This document shows positions 10,191 to 19,276 of a DNA stretch of 64,000 bases, in pieces. The notes beneath the pieces were generated by a model. The model saw nothing but the letters and a program-made list of their open reading frames with translations. It did no database searches and was not told the origin of the DNA. How positions within the stretch are numbered: position 1 is the first letter of the stretch; every line of letters begins with the position of its first letter. The translations under genes and the position numbers were made by a program. The stretch is from Rhodopseudomonas pseudopalustris (GTDB lineage Bacteria; Pseudomonadota; Alphaproteobacteria; Rhizobiales; Xanthobacteraceae), in NCBI RefSeq assembly GCF_900110435.1, contig NZ_FODT01000011.1:105379-169378 (forward strand), in the 5' to 3' direction.

Positions 10191-13100
10191 ATGCCGTTTC
10201 GCAAATTGCTGATCGCCAATCGGGGCGAGATCGCGATCCGCATCGCGCGCGCCGCCGCCGACGCCGGGCTCGCCACCGTGGCGATTTATCCCGCCGACGA
10301 TTCCGCGTCGCTGCATCTGCGGATCGCCGACGAGGCGCGGGAGATTCCCGGGCGCGGCGCGCGGGCCTATCTCGACATCGAAGGCGTGATCGCCGCCGCC
10401 AAGGCGGCGCATTGCGACGCCCTGCATCCGGGCTACGGCTTTCTCAGCGAGAACGCTGATCTGGCACGGCGCTGCGCCGAAGAAGGCATCACCTTCGTCG
10501 GGCCATCGCCGGAGGCGTTGCGATTGTTCGGCGACAAGGTCGCGGCCAAGGAGTTGGCGAAGCGCTGCGGTGTCCCGATCATTGCCGGCACCACGGGGCC
10601 TTCGACACTGCAGGACGTCAAGGCGTTCTTCGCATCGCTCGGCGACGCCGCCGCGGTGATGATCAAGGCGATGGCCGGCGGCGGCGGCCGCGGTATGCGC
10701 ATCGTCGAACGCGCGGACGATCTGGAAGAGGCCTATGCGCGTTGCCAGTCCGAGGCCAAGGCGGCGTTCGGCAGCGACGGGGTCTACGCCGAGCGGCTGA
10801 TCCGCAATGCCCGGCATATCGAAGTGCAGATCATCGGCGACCGGCATGGCGGCATCAGCCAGCTCTGGGAGCGCGAATGCACGATCCAGCGCCGCAATCA
10901 GAAGCTGATCGAGATCGCCCCGAGCCCGTCGCTCAGCGACAGCCTGCGCGGGCGGATCGTCGCGGCCGCGAAGGCGCTCGCGGCGGCGGCGAACTACGAC
11001 AGCCTCGGCACCTTCGAGTTTCTGGTCGATGGCGAAGCAGGCGAAAGCGACGGCGCGTTCGCCTTCATCGAAGCCAATCCGCGGCTGCAGGTCGAGCACA
11101 CCGTGACCGAGGAAGTGCTGTCGATCGATCTGGTGCGATCTCAGCTTGCTGTGGCGGGCGGCGCGACGCTGGCCTCGCTCGGCCTCGATCAGGCTGCTGT
11201 GCCGCGCCCGCGCGGCTTTGCGATGCAGCTCCGCATCAACATGGAAACAATGGACGAAAGCGGCGCCACCAAACCGACCGGCGGCACGCTGGCGATCTTC
11301 GAGCCGCCATCGGGACCGGGCGTGCGCGTCGATACGTTCGGCTATGCCGGCTACAAAACCAGCGCGGCGTTCGACTCTTTGCTCGCCAAGGTGATCGTTC
11401 ACACCCCGTCGCAATGGCCGGATGTCGTCGCCAAGGCCGCGCGCGCCTTGCGCGAATTCCGGATCGATGGCGTCGGGACTAATATCCCGTTCATCCAGGC
11501 GATCCTGGCCCATGCCGACTTCAAGGCCAACCGGGTCAGCACCGGCTTCATCGACCGCAACGTCGCCGAGCTGGTCGGTGCGGCGCAAGGCTTCGCGGGT
11601 CCGCTGATCGCCACGCCCGGCGCGACGGCGCACCAAGGCGCTGCATCGGCGAAGATCGACGCGGCGCCGGACGGCGCGGTCGCGATCACCGCGCCGCTGC
11701 AGGGGACGGTGGTTGCGATCACGGTCGCGGAAGGTGATGTGGTTCGGCCGGGGCAGCAGCTCGCGGTGCTCGAATCGATGAAGATGGAGCATCTCGTCAT
11801 CGCCGAGCAGGGCGGCCGCATCCGGCGCATCGTCACCGCCGACGGCGTGACGCTGATGCAGGGCGAGGCGATCCTCTATCTCGAGCCGCAGGACATCGAA
11901 GGCGATCAGCTCGCCGAGGAAGACGAGGTCGATCTCGACGAGATTCGTCCGGATCTTGCCGAGATGCTGGCGCGACAGGGCAACACCAGCGACGACAGCC
12001 GCCCCGACGCGGTCGAGCGCCGCCGCAAGACCAATCAGCGCACCGCGCGCGAAAACATCGCCCAGCTCGTCGATGACGGCTCGTTCATGGAATATGGCAG
12101 CCTGGCGATCGCGGCCCAGCGCCGCCGCCGGTCGCTCGACGACCTGATCAAGAATACGCCGGCCGACGGCCTGATCGCCGGCGTCGCCACCGTCAATGCC
12201 GGGCAGTTCGGCGAGCACGGCGCGCGCTGCATGGTGATCGCCTACGACTACACGGTGCTGGCCGGCACCCAGGGCCACATGAACCACAAGAAGATCGACC
12301 GGATGCTGACGCTGGTCGAGCAGTGGCGAATCCCGCTGGTGTTCTACGCAGAGGGCGGCGGCGGCCGTCCCGGCGACACCGACCGGCTCGGTCTCACCGG
12401 TCTCGACGGCCCGTCCTTCGTGCAGTTCGCCAGGCTTTCGGGTCTGGTGCCGGTGGTCGGCGTGGTCTCCGGCTATTGCTTCGCCGGCAATGCCGCGATG
12501 CTCGGCTGCTGCGACGTGATCATCGCCACGCAGAACGCCTCGATCGGCATGGGCGGGCCGGCGATGATCGAGGGCGGCGGGCTCGGCGTGTATCACCCCG
12601 CCGAAGTCGGTCCTGTCTCGTTCCAGTCGCCGAACGGCGTGGTCGATATCCTGGTCGAGGACGAGGAGGAGGCGACGCGGGTCGCGCAGAAATATCTGTC
12701 CTACTTCCAGGGCGCGGTGTCCGAATGGCGGGCGAGCGATCAGCGGCTGCTGCGGCGTGCGATCCCGGAGAACCGGCTGCGGGTCTACGATATCCGTCAC
12801 GTCATCGATCTGATCGCCGACGAAGGATCGGTGCTCGAGCTGCGCCGCGATTTCGGCGTCGGGATGATCACCGCCTTCATCCGCATCGAAGGCAAGCCGT
12901 TCGGCTTGATCGCCAACAATCCGAAGCATCTCGGCGGCGCGATCGACGCCGACGCCGGCGACAAGGCGGCGCGCTTTCTGCAATTGTGCGACGCCTTCGA
13001 CATTCCGATCGTGTCGTTGTGCGATACGCCCGGTTTCATGGTCGGGCCGGAGGCGGAGAAGACCGCGATCGTTCGCCATGTCGCGCGGATGTTCGTCACC

Positions 13101-13499
13101 GGCGCCAGTCTCACCGTGCCGCTGTTCGGCATCGTGCTGCGCAAGGGCTACGGCCTCGGCGCGCAATCGATGCTCGGCGGCGGTTTCCACGCCTCGTTCT
13201 TCACCGCGGCCTGGCCGACCGGCGAGTTCGGCGGCATGGGGCTCGAAGGCTATGTCCGTCTCGGCTTCCGCAAGGAGATGGAGGCGATCGCCGATCCGGT
13301 CGAGCGCGAGACGTACTACAAGAACAAGGTCGCCGAGATGTATGCCAACGGCAAGGCGGTCTCGATCGCGTCGGTGCTCGAAATCGACAATGTGATCGAT
13401 CCGGCGGAGACGCGGCGCTGGATCATGGCCGGCCTGCGCTCGGTGCCGACGCCGCCTCAACGCGACGGGCGCAAGCGGCCCTGCATCGACGCCTGGTAG
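10191..13499 (+). CDS. Single-chain biotin-dependent acyl-CoA carboxylase (biotin carboxylase, BCCP and carboxyltransferase fused)
   Basis: A 1102-residue multidomain enzyme. Residues 1 to about 450 are biotin carboxylase (KLLIANRGEIAIRI, glycine-rich KAMAGGGGRGMR, FIEANPRLQVEHTVTE). About 490-570 is a biotinyl domain with ESMKM, the biotinylated lysine being residue 531. From about 590 to the end is a crotonase-fold carboxyltransferase (FAEGGGG-like segment, SGYCFAGNAAMLGCCD, LRKGYGLGAQSMLGG). Homologous functions are usually split over two or three genes. It should carboxylate a short acyl-CoA such as acetyl- or propionyl-CoA; the substrate cannot be decided here. It stands alone, 162 nt after regA. 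Confidence 0.9.
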   Translation: MPFRKLLIANRGEIAIRIARAAADAGLATVAIYPADDSASLHLRIADEAREIPGRGARAYLDIEGVIAAAKAAHCDALHPGYGFLSENADLARRCAEEGITFVGPSPEALRLFGDKVAAKELAKRCGVPIIAGTTGPSTLQDVKAFFASLGDAAAVMIKAMAGGGGRGMRIVERADDLEEAYARCQSEAKAAFGSDGVYAERLIRNARHIEVQIIGDRHGGISQLWERECTIQRRNQKLIEIAPSPSLSDSLRGRIVAAAKALAAAANYDSLGTFEFLVDGEAGESDGAFAFIEANPRLQVEHTVTEEVLSIDLVRSQLAVAGGATLASLGLDQAAVPRPRGFAMQLRINMETMDESGATKPTGGTLAIFEPPSGPGVRVDTFGYAGYKTSAAFDSLLAKVIVHTPSQWPDVVAKAARALREFRIDGVGTNIPFIQAILAHADFKANRVSTGFIDRNVAELVGAAQGFAGPLIATPGATAHQGAASAKIDAAPDGAVAITAPLQGTVVAITVAEGDVVRPGQQLAVLESMKMEHLVIAEQGGRIRRIVTADGVTLMQGEAILYLEPQDIEGDQLAEEDEVDLDEIRPDLAEMLARQGNTSDDSRPDAVERRRKTNQRTARENIAQLVDDGSFMEYGSLAIAAQRRRRSLDDLIKNTPADGLIAGVATVNAGQFGEHGARCMVIAYDYTVLAGTQGHMNHKKIDRMLTLVEQWRIPLVFYAEGGGGRPGDTDRLGLTGLDGPSFVQFARLSGLVPVVGVVSGYCFAGNAAMLGCCDVIIATQNASIGMGGPAMIEGGGLGVYHPAEVGPVSFQSPNGVVDILVEDEEEATRVAQKYLSYFQGAVSEWRASDQRLLRRAIPENRLRVYDIRHVIDLIADEGSVLELRRDFGVGMITAFIRIEGKPFGLIANNPKHLGGAIDADAGDKAARFLQLCDAFDIPIVSLCDTPGFMVGPEAEKTAIVRHVARMFVTGASLTVPLFGIVLRKGYGLGAQSMLGGGFHASFFTAAWPTGEFGGMGLEGYVRLGFRKEMEAIADPVERETYYKNKVAEMYANGKAVSIASVLEIDNVIDPAETRRWIMAGLRSVPTPPQRDGRKRPCIDAW

Positions 13500-13599
13500 T
13501 TGGCCGACGCCTTTCCATGCTTGTCGCAGGCCGATCGTGGTCGGGGCCTGAACCCGTGCCGCGCCTGCACGACGCGCTGACACGCGTCGATGTAAAAGC

Positions 13600-14514
13600 T
13601 CAGTTCGCGTCGTACCGGCCAATGCCGCGGCTGCGCTCGGCGAGTTTCACCATCACCTGCAGCGCCTGATTGGTCGGAGTCGGGATGCCGAGCGCGGCGC
13701 CCTTGCGCACGACCGCGCCGTTGAGAAAATCGATTTCGCTCGGCTTGCCGCGGGCGAGATCCTGCGCGGTCGATGATTTCTGGTTCGGCATCGACGCCGG
13801 CAGCGCCAACGCCGTCTCCAGCATGTCGTTCGGAATCACCACGCCGCTGGCGCGCGCGACGGCGGCGCATTCGGTGATGACGCTGACGACGACATCGCGG
13901 GCGCCCTCAACCTCGAAGATCGGTCCATACGCAATATCGGCGACCGCCGACAGCGCGTTATAGGCGCAGTTCATCAGCAGCTTCGACCACAGCGCCTGAT
14001 CGATATCGGCGGCGATGGCGGTGGGAATCTTCGCGTCCGTCAGCTCTTCGGCGAGGGCTTCGCTGCGGGGCGAGGCGCCGATCAGCAATTCGCCGCGGCC
14101 GTGATGCCGGACATGGCCGGGGCCGGCCATCTCGGTGCCGACATAGACCACCGCCGCGATCACCGGGTGATCGATCGCCGCCGACAGCCGCTGCGCATTG
14201 TCGACGCCGTTCTGCAGGCTGAGGATCGCGGTGTCCGGCCGCAGCCGGGGCGCGAGCGCGGCGCCGGCCGCCTCGGTGTCGGCCGACTTGACGCAGAACA
14301 GCACCAGATCCGGCGGATCGAGCGATGCCGGATCGGTCGCCGCCCGCAGCGGAATGAAGGTCTTGCCGTTCCGCGTTTCGAGCAGCAGGCCGTCGGCGTT
14401 GATCGCGGCGACGTGGTTCGGTCGGCCGATCAACGTGACGTCGTGCCCCGCTTGCGCCAGCAGCGCACCGAAATAGCACCCGACCGCTCCCGCGCCCATC
14501 ACCGCAACCTTCAT
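13600..14514 (-). CDS. Ketopantoate reductase family protein (PanE/ApbA)
   Basis: A 304-residue NADPH-dependent reductase. The N-terminal Rossmann motif is VAVMGAGAVGCYFGALLAQAG, followed by LVLFCVKSADTE and LSLQNGVDN. The C-terminal helical domain has ALWSKLLMNCAYNALSAV with the conserved K-x-x-x-N pair, and PTPTNQAL near the end. PanE reduces ketopantoate to pantoate for coenzyme A synthesis, but this family is broad and alphaproteobacteria carry several paralogues, so the substrate is unproven. It is convergent with the carboxylase gene and divergent from guaC. Confidence 0.85.
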   Translation of the reverse strand: MKVAVMGAGAVGCYFGALLAQAGHDVTLIGRPNHVAAINADGLLLETRNGKTFIPLRAATDPASLDPPDLVLFCVKSADTEAAGAALAPRLRPDTAILSLQNGVDNAQRLSAAIDHPVIAAVVYVGTEMAGPGHVRHHGRGELLIGASPRSEALAEELTDAKIPTAIAADIDQALWSKLLMNCAYNALSAVADIAYGPIFEVEGARDVVVSVITECAAVARASGVVIPNDMLETALALPASMPNQKSSTAQDLARGKPSEIDFLNGAVVRKGAALGIPTPTNQALQVMVKLAERSRGIGRYDAN

Positions 14515-14684
14515 ATCCCGCTCTCCCTTCGTGTGCTTGATTGCGATCGTTCTGACGCGCTTGGGCTACCGCCGCAACCGCTTTGGCCTCCGGCGCAGGC
14601 GACGATTTGCGAAGTGACGGCCGCCAACCAATGCGCAACCAATGCTTCCTATAGTGGTCTGCCGACCAAACCGAGGACCCGTAC

Positions 14685-15728
14685 GTGCATATCGATTTGA
14701 ACCCGAAACTGGATTTTCGCGACGTTCTGATCCGGCCGAAACGATCGGTGCTGGCGTCGCGGTTCGAAGCCAATATCAGCCGCACGTTCGGCTTCCGTCA
14801 CTCCAGCCAGGAATGGACCGGCTTTCCGCTGATCGCGTCCAATATGGATACGATCGGGACCCTCGAGATGGCCGATGCGTTCCGGCCGTTCGGCGCGCTG
14901 GTCGCGTTACACAAATTCTACGATCCGGACCGGCTGGCGAAGTACCTCGACGGTCACGCCAATCCGAACGTGTTTCTCACCGTCGGCACCGGAGCCAGTG
15001 ATTGGGATCGCCTCGCCGCCGTCAAGAAGCAGATCAAGGTGCCGATGCTGAACATCGACGTCGCCAACGGCTACACTGAGAACTTCGTGCGCGCGGTATC
15101 GAAGCTGCGCGAGGAGAATCCCGACGCCATCATCATGGCCGGCACGGTGGTGACCGCGGAGATGACCGAGGCGCTGGTGATCGCCGGCGCCGATATCGTT
15201 CGCGTCGGAATCGGCTCGGGCTCGGTCTGCACTACGCGCGACCTGACCGGCGTCGGTTATCCGCAACTTTCGGCGGTGATCGAATGCGCCGACGCCGCGC
15301 ACGGGCTGAAAGGTCACGTCTGCTCGGATGGCGGCTGCACCGTTCCGGGTGATATCGCCAAGGCCTATGGCGGCGGCGCGGATTTCGTCATGCTCGGCGG
15401 GATGCTCGCCGGCCACGCCGAATGCGGCGGCGAGCTGCGATATGTCGAGGAGGGCGGCAAGCAGGTGCCGAAGAGCATGGTGTTCTACGGCATGTCGTCG
15501 GAGACGGCGATGAACAAGTACCACGGCGGCGTCGCCGACTATCGTGCGGCGGAAGGCAAGACCGTCGAGGTGCCGTATCGCGGCGAGGTGCGGGCGACCG
15601 TCGAGACAATCGCGGGCGGGCTGCGGTCCGCCATGACCTATATGGGTGCGGAAAACCTCAAGGAAATCCCGAAGCGGACCACCTTCATTCTGGTCAACGC
15701 CCAGCGCAACACGGTGTTCGATCGCTAG
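14685..15728 (+). CDS. guaC: GMP reductase
   Basis: A 347-residue TIM-barrel enzyme, the same length as E. coli GuaC and similar throughout: [36 protein letters not shown], and the catalytic cysteine loop [20 protein letters not shown]. The segments [20 protein letters not shown] and [11 protein letters not shown] also match. It lacks the CBS insert of IMP dehydrogenase. It converts GMP to IMP with NADPH in purine salvage. It is monocistronic; the downstream gene lies on the other strand. Confidence 0.95.
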   Translation: MHIDLNPKLDFRDVLIRPKRSVLASRFEANISRTFGFRHSSQEWTGFPLIASNMDTIGTLEMADAFRPFGALVALHKFYDPDRLAKYLDGHANPNVFLTVGTGASDWDRLAAVKKQIKVPMLNIDVANGYTENFVRAVSKLREENPDAIIMAGTVVTAEMTEALVIAGADIVRVGIGSGSVCTTRDLTGVGYPQLSAVIECADAAHGLKGHVCSDGGCTVPGDIAKAYGGGADFVMLGGMLAGHAECGGELRYVEEGGKQVPKSMVFYGMSSETAMNKYHGGVADYRAAEGKTVEVPYRGEVRATVETIAGGLRSAMTYMGAENLKEIPKRTTFILVNAQRNTVFDR

Positions 15729-15744
15729 CTAGCTGGCTCGCGCC

Positions 15745-15784
15745 GAGGCTTACTTGCCGCGAAAGAGGCTTACTTGCCGCGAAA
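15745..15784. repeat. 20-bp perfect tandem duplication at the 3' end of the IclR gene
   Basis: The unit GAGGCTTACTTGCCGCGAAA occurs twice without a gap (15745-15764 and 15765-15784). On the minus strand each copy contains the codons for Phe-Arg-Gly-Lys and a TAA stop, so the copy nearer guaC repeats the end of the regulator gene outside its frame. This looks like a recent slippage event. Confidence 0.9.
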
Positions 15785-16534
15785 TCGTTCGACGGATTGC
15801 TTCAGCGTCGCGGCAATCTCTGCGGTCCGATCGCCGATGCGGAATTCCGGTCCGGCGACCACCACCGACAGCCGCCGCTCGCCGATCGGAAGCGGCACCG
15901 CGACGCCGGCGAGGTCGCGGCTGTAGTCGGCGAAACTCTGGCAATAGCCGCGCTCGACCGACTTGCTCAATTCGGCCTCGACCGCGTCGATGCTGATCGG
16001 CGTCGAGGGGTTGTACTGTTTGAATTCGATCTTGCGATACAGCGAGTCGCGCTCATCCTGCGAATATTGCAGCAGCAGCGCGCGGCCGCTCGAGGTCGCG
16101 TGGATCGGAACGCGGTGCCCGATGTGCGCAAAATAGCGGATCGCCGCGCTGGACTCGATCACGTCGATGAAGACCGCCATCACTCCGGCCGGCGCGGCAA
16201 TGGCGACGGTTTCGCCGGTTTCGGAAGACAGGCTGGTGATCAGCGCGCGGCTCCAGGCCGGCAGCGGCTCGACCTCGGAGACTTCGCGGGCGAGCACCAG
16301 CCAGCGCGGCGTAGGGTAGTAGCCGGCGCGCGGACGCGGCTCGTAGAGATAGCCCTTGTCCGCCAGCGTGGTCAGCAGGTTGAAGGTGGAGGAGCGCGGC
16401 CAGCCGAAATGGTCGGCGATCTCCGCCAGCGTCGCGGGTTTCTTCACCCGCGCGAAGTACTCGAGAATCTCCAGCACATTGGCGGCCTGGCGAACGATCA
16501 TCGGGAGTCCCGCTCCGGGCGGCCGGTCGGCCAC
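15770..16534 (-). CDS. IclR-family transcriptional regulator
   Basis: A 254-residue regulator with an N-terminal winged helix (ATLAEIADHFGWPRSSTFNL, residues about 33-55) and an effector-binding domain ending in SVERFRGK. FADYSRDLAGVAVPLP and the segment HIGHRVPIHATSSGRALL are IclR hallmarks. An internal methionine (MIVRQAANVL, residue 12) is a plausible alternative start. It follows the CitE-like gene by only 7 nt, so it is probably co-transcribed with the CaiB-MaoC-CitE arm and is the best candidate for regulating the divergent organic-acid cluster. Confidence 0.9.
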   Translation of the reverse strand: MADRPPGAGLPMIVRQAANVLEILEYFARVKKPATLAEIADHFGWPRSSTFNLLTTLADKGYLYEPRPRAGYYPTPRWLVLAREVSEVEPLPAWSRALITSLSSETGETVAIAAPAGVMAVFIDVIESSAAIRYFAHIGHRVPIHATSSGRALLLQYSQDERDSLYRKIEFKQYNPSTPISIDAVEAELSKSVERGYCQSFADYSRDLAGVAVPLPIGERRLSVVVAGPEFRIGDRTAEIAATLKQSVERFRGK

Positions 16535-16541
16535 CGACTGT

Positions 16542-17390
16542 TCATGTTCCGAGGATCCTCTGCGCCGCTCTCAGATGCGGCTTGTCAAGCATCTTTCCGT
16601 CGAGGCGCAATGTGCCGGCGCCCGGATTCTCCGCAAACGCCGCCACGACCTTCTCGGCCCAGCCGCGCTCAGCCGCGGTCGGCGCGAAGGCGGCGTTGAC
16701 GATGTCGACGTGCTTGGGGTGGATCAGCGCCTTGCAGGTGAAACCGTCGCGCCGCGCCGCGCGGGTTTCCTGCTCCAGCCCGGCGAGGTTGTCGATGTCG
16801 GTGTAGACCGTATCGATCGCGGAGACCTCGGCCGCCGCGGCGCCCATCAGGCACAGATCGCGCGCCAGCCGGTACGGACTATGAAACACGCCGCCGCTGC
16901 CGTTCTCGGTCGCGCCGAGCGACGCCGCGAGGTCTTCCGCGCCCCACATCAGCCCGGCGAGCCGCGGCGAACAATCCTTGTAGCTGCCGAGCCCGAAGAT
17001 CGAGCCGGCGGTCTCGGTGGCGACCACGACGATGCGGGTCGATCCCGGCGTGAGACCCGCCGCCGCCTCGAAGGCGTCGAGCCACAGCGCCACCATCCGG
17101 ACATCGTCGCCGCCGCGCGATTTCGGCAGCACGATGCCGTCAGGCCGCGCCGGCATCACCGCGGCGAGGTCGCCGAGCGTGCGGCCGGTGTCGAGCGCGT
17201 TGACGCGGACGTAGAGCTGCGGCTTGCCGCGCGGCGCGTCCAGCATGGTCCGCGTCATCCCGCGCGCTTCGTCCTTCCGGTCGGCGACGACCGAGTCCTC
17301 CAGATCGATGATCAGGGCGTCGGCAGCGCCTTGCGACGCCTTTTCGAATTTGCGCGGGCTGTCGCCCGGCACGAACAGCATCGAGCGCAT
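16542..17390 (-). CDS. HpcH/HpaI aldolase / citrate-lyase beta family CoA-ester lyase (CitE-like)
   Basis: A 282-residue TIM-barrel lyase. MRSMLFVPGDSPRKFEKASQ opens it, ALIIDLEDSV and YVRVNAL form the binding site, ETAGSIFGLGSY and WGAEDLAASLGA carry the conserved acidic residues for Mg2+, and CKALIHPKHV follows. The family cleaves or forms malyl-CoA, citramalyl-CoA or citryl-CoA type esters, giving acetyl- or propionyl-CoA plus an oxo acid. The start at 17390 overlaps the MaoC stop as TGATG, so it is coupled to the hydratase. Which hydroxyacyl-CoA it splits is inference: beta-methylmalyl- or citramalyl-CoA would fit the neighbours. Confidence 0.85.
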   Translation of the reverse strand: MRSMLFVPGDSPRKFEKASQGAADALIIDLEDSVVADRKDEARGMTRTMLDAPRGKPQLYVRVNALDTGRTLGDLAAVMPARPDGIVLPKSRGGDDVRMVALWLDAFEAAAGLTPGSTRIVVVATETAGSIFGLGSYKDCSPRLAGLMWGAEDLAASLGATENGSGGVFHSPYRLARDLCLMGAAAAEVSAIDTVYTDIDNLAGLEQETRAARRDGFTCKALIHPKHVDIVNAAFAPTAAERGWAEKVVAAFAENPGAGTLRLDGKMLDKPHLRAAQRILGT

Positions 17391-17842
17391 CAAACCGGCC
17401 TTTTGTGCATCAACGCCATGCGGCGACATTGTCCGACGATCTCGTTGTTCTGATTGAGCGCGTGGTGCTCGAATTCGACAATCCCCGCTGTCGGGCGGGA
17501 TTTCGACGGGCGCATCGACAGCACCTTGGTCGTCGCGCGCAACGTGTCGCCATGGAACACCGGCTTCGGAAAGGTGACGTCGGTCATGCCGAGATTGGCC
17601 ACGGTGGTGCCGAGGGTCGTATCATACACGGTCATGCCGATCATGATGCCGAGCGTGTACAGGCTGTTGAAAATCCGCTGGCCGAATTCGGTCTGCGCCG
17701 CGAAATGCGCGTCGATATGCAGCGGCTGCGGGTTCAGCGTCAGCAGGCTGAACATGGTGTTGTCCATCTCGGTGACGGTGCGGGTCAGCGCGTGCTTGAA
17801 TTCCTGGCCGACCTCGAAATCCTCGAAGTAAAGTCCCGCCAT
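17390..17842 (-). CDS. MaoC-family (R)-specific enoyl-CoA hydratase
   Basis: A 150-residue hot-dog-fold protein. LTLNPQPLHIDAHFAAQTEF carries the hydratase-2 Asp/His pair (N-P-x-P-x-H-x-D), and VFHGDTLRATTKVLSMRPS is the typical second half. It should add water to an unsaturated acyl-CoA such as mesaconyl-CoA. It lies 44 nt behind the CaiB gene and overlaps the CitE gene by one base; CaiB-MaoC-CitE trios like this one resemble the mesaconyl-CoA transferase/hydratase/lyase set of C5-dicarboxylate pathways. Confidence 0.85.
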   Translation of the reverse strand: MAGLYFEDFEVGQEFKHALTRTVTEMDNTMFSLLTLNPQPLHIDAHFAAQTEFGQRIFNSLYTLGIMIGMTVYDTTLGTTVANLGMTDVTFPKPVFHGDTLRATTKVLSMRPSKSRPTAGIVEFEHHALNQNNEIVGQCRRMALMHKRPV

Positions 17843-17886
17843 GGTCGTGGTCTCCCTGTTGTCTTGATCCGTGTCCGAACCGGCGC

Positions 17887-19083
17887 TCAGCCCGGCAGAT
17901 GCACCGCCTTGGTCCGGCCGAGGCGCTCGATCTCGTCGGTCGAGAAGCCGGCTTCGCCGAGGATGTCGCGGGCGTGTTCGCCGAGCGTGGGCGCGGGGCC
18001 GCCCGCCTGTGGCTGGGTGACGCTCCAGGTCGAGGCCACCTGCGTCTGCCGAATCCGCCCTTCGACCGGATGGTCGAGCGTCTTGAAGAAGCCGACCGCG
18101 TCGAGGTGCGGGTCCTCGAGAATCGATTCCATCGTGTGCATCGGCATCACCGGAATGTCGGCGCGTTCCAGCAGTTCGCGCCAATCCGCGGTGGTGCGGG
18201 TCAGGAAGATGCCGCCGATCTCTTCGTAGATTTCGTCGATGTGCTGGGTCCGCGCAGCGTGATTGGCGAAGCGCGGCTGCGCCAGAAAGTCGTTTCGGTC
18301 GATCGCCTCGAAGAAGCTGCGCCATTGTTTGTCGTTGTAGATCAGCACGCACAGATAGCCGTCGCTGGTCTTGTACGGCTTGCGATAGCGCGACAACAGC
18401 CGGGCATAGCCGCCGTGGTCGAGCGGCGGATCGTAGGTCAGGCCGCCGAGATGATCGACCAGGACGAACTCGGCCATCGACTCGAACATCGGAACGTCGA
18501 TGCGCTGGCCCTGGCCGGTGCGTTGCTGATGCATCAGCCCGCCGAGAGTGGCGTTCACCGCCATCAGTCCGACGATGCGGTCGGCAATGGTGATCGGGAC
18601 GTAGCGCGGCGTGCCGTCGCCCGCGGCGGCGAGCAGGGTCGGGACGCCGGCGGCGCCCTGGATCAGATCGTCATAGGCCGGCTTCGCCGCATAAGGCCCG
18701 TTCTGGCCATAGCCGAACACGCCGACATAGATGATCGACGGGTTGGCGGCGGCGAGCTGCTCATAGCCGAGCCCGAGGCGCGCCATCGCCTGGGGCCGCA
18801 CGTTGTAGATCACGACGTTGGCTGTCGCGGCGAGCCGCAGCAGGGTTGCGCGACCCTCGTCCTGCTTCAGGTCGATGACGATGCTGCGCTTGCCGCGATT
18901 GGTGTTGAGAAACATGCCGCCCATGCCCGGCGTCCGGCCCGGGCCGATATGGCGGACGATGTCGCCGTCCGGGCTTTCGACCTTGATGACGTTGGCGCCC
19001 ATGTCCGCGAGGGTCTGGGTCGCATAGGGCCCCATCAGCACGGAGGTGAGGTCGAGAATCGTCACGCCGGAAAGCGGGCCCAC
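17887..19083 (-). CDS. CaiB/BaiF-family (class III) CoA-transferase
   Basis: A 398-residue enzyme with the family opening GVTILDLTSVLMGPYATQTL, the CoA-binding NRGKRSIVIDLK, and the catalytic aspartate in AKPAYDDLIQGAAG. The C-terminal DPHLDAVGFF is also typical. Class III transferases move CoA between carboxylic acids through an aspartyl anhydride. As first gene of the minus arm it probably activates the acid imported by the divergent TRAP transporter, with succinyl-CoA or a pathway intermediate as donor (inference). Confidence 0.9.
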   Translation of the reverse strand: MGPLSGVTILDLTSVLMGPYATQTLADMGANVIKVESPDGDIVRHIGPGRTPGMGGMFLNTNRGKRSIVIDLKQDEGRATLLRLAATANVVIYNVRPQAMARLGLGYEQLAAANPSIIYVGVFGYGQNGPYAAKPAYDDLIQGAAGVPTLLAAAGDGTPRYVPITIADRIVGLMAVNATLGGLMHQQRTGQGQRIDVPMFESMAEFVLVDHLGGLTYDPPLDHGGYARLLSRYRKPYKTSDGYLCVLIYNDKQWRSFFEAIDRNDFLAQPRFANHAARTQHIDEIYEEIGGIFLTRTTADWRELLERADIPVMPMHTMESILEDPHLDAVGFFKTLDHPVEGRIRQTQVASTWSVTQPQAGGPAPTLGEHARDILGEAGFSTDEIERLGRTKAVHLPG

Positions 19084-19100
19084 GAGCGTCCCCCCTATAA

Positions 19101-19210
19101 TTCACATACGTGCAGCTAGAATTCACAAATTCCTAGACGTCAATCGCATTGGCGCTGCATTGGGTGCATGGCCGTATGATCTGTTCACAATCTTGACAGA
19201 TAAATTCACC
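19101..19210. promoter_or_regulatory. Array of four TTCAC half-sites between divergent operons
   Basis: TTCACA occurs at 19101, 19122 and 19184, and TTCACC at 19205, all in the same orientation and mostly preceded by AA. The spacings are 21, 62 and 21 bp, so the sites fall on nearly the same face of the helix in two pairs. The region separates the CaiB arm from the DctPQM arm and is AT-rich compared with its surroundings. I infer binding sites for the local regulator, probably the IclR protein, shared by both promoters. A TTGACA at 19193 lies within the second pair. Confidence 0.5.
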
Positions 19211-19276
19211 CATATGTACGTTTGCGACAACAACAGAAAAACGGCTGTCCACGGCAGCCGAAGGGGAGGATCGAAG

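Noticed and set aside
10170..13622. Long open frame of over 1100 codons antisense to the carboxylase
   Set aside because: It mirrors the codon bias of the real gene at high GC, has an arginine/histidine/aspartate-rich composition, and shows no domain.
19193..19221. TTGACA as -35 element of a dctP promoter
   Set aside because: No good -10 hexamer is found at 16-18 nt spacing, so a promoter cannot be called.
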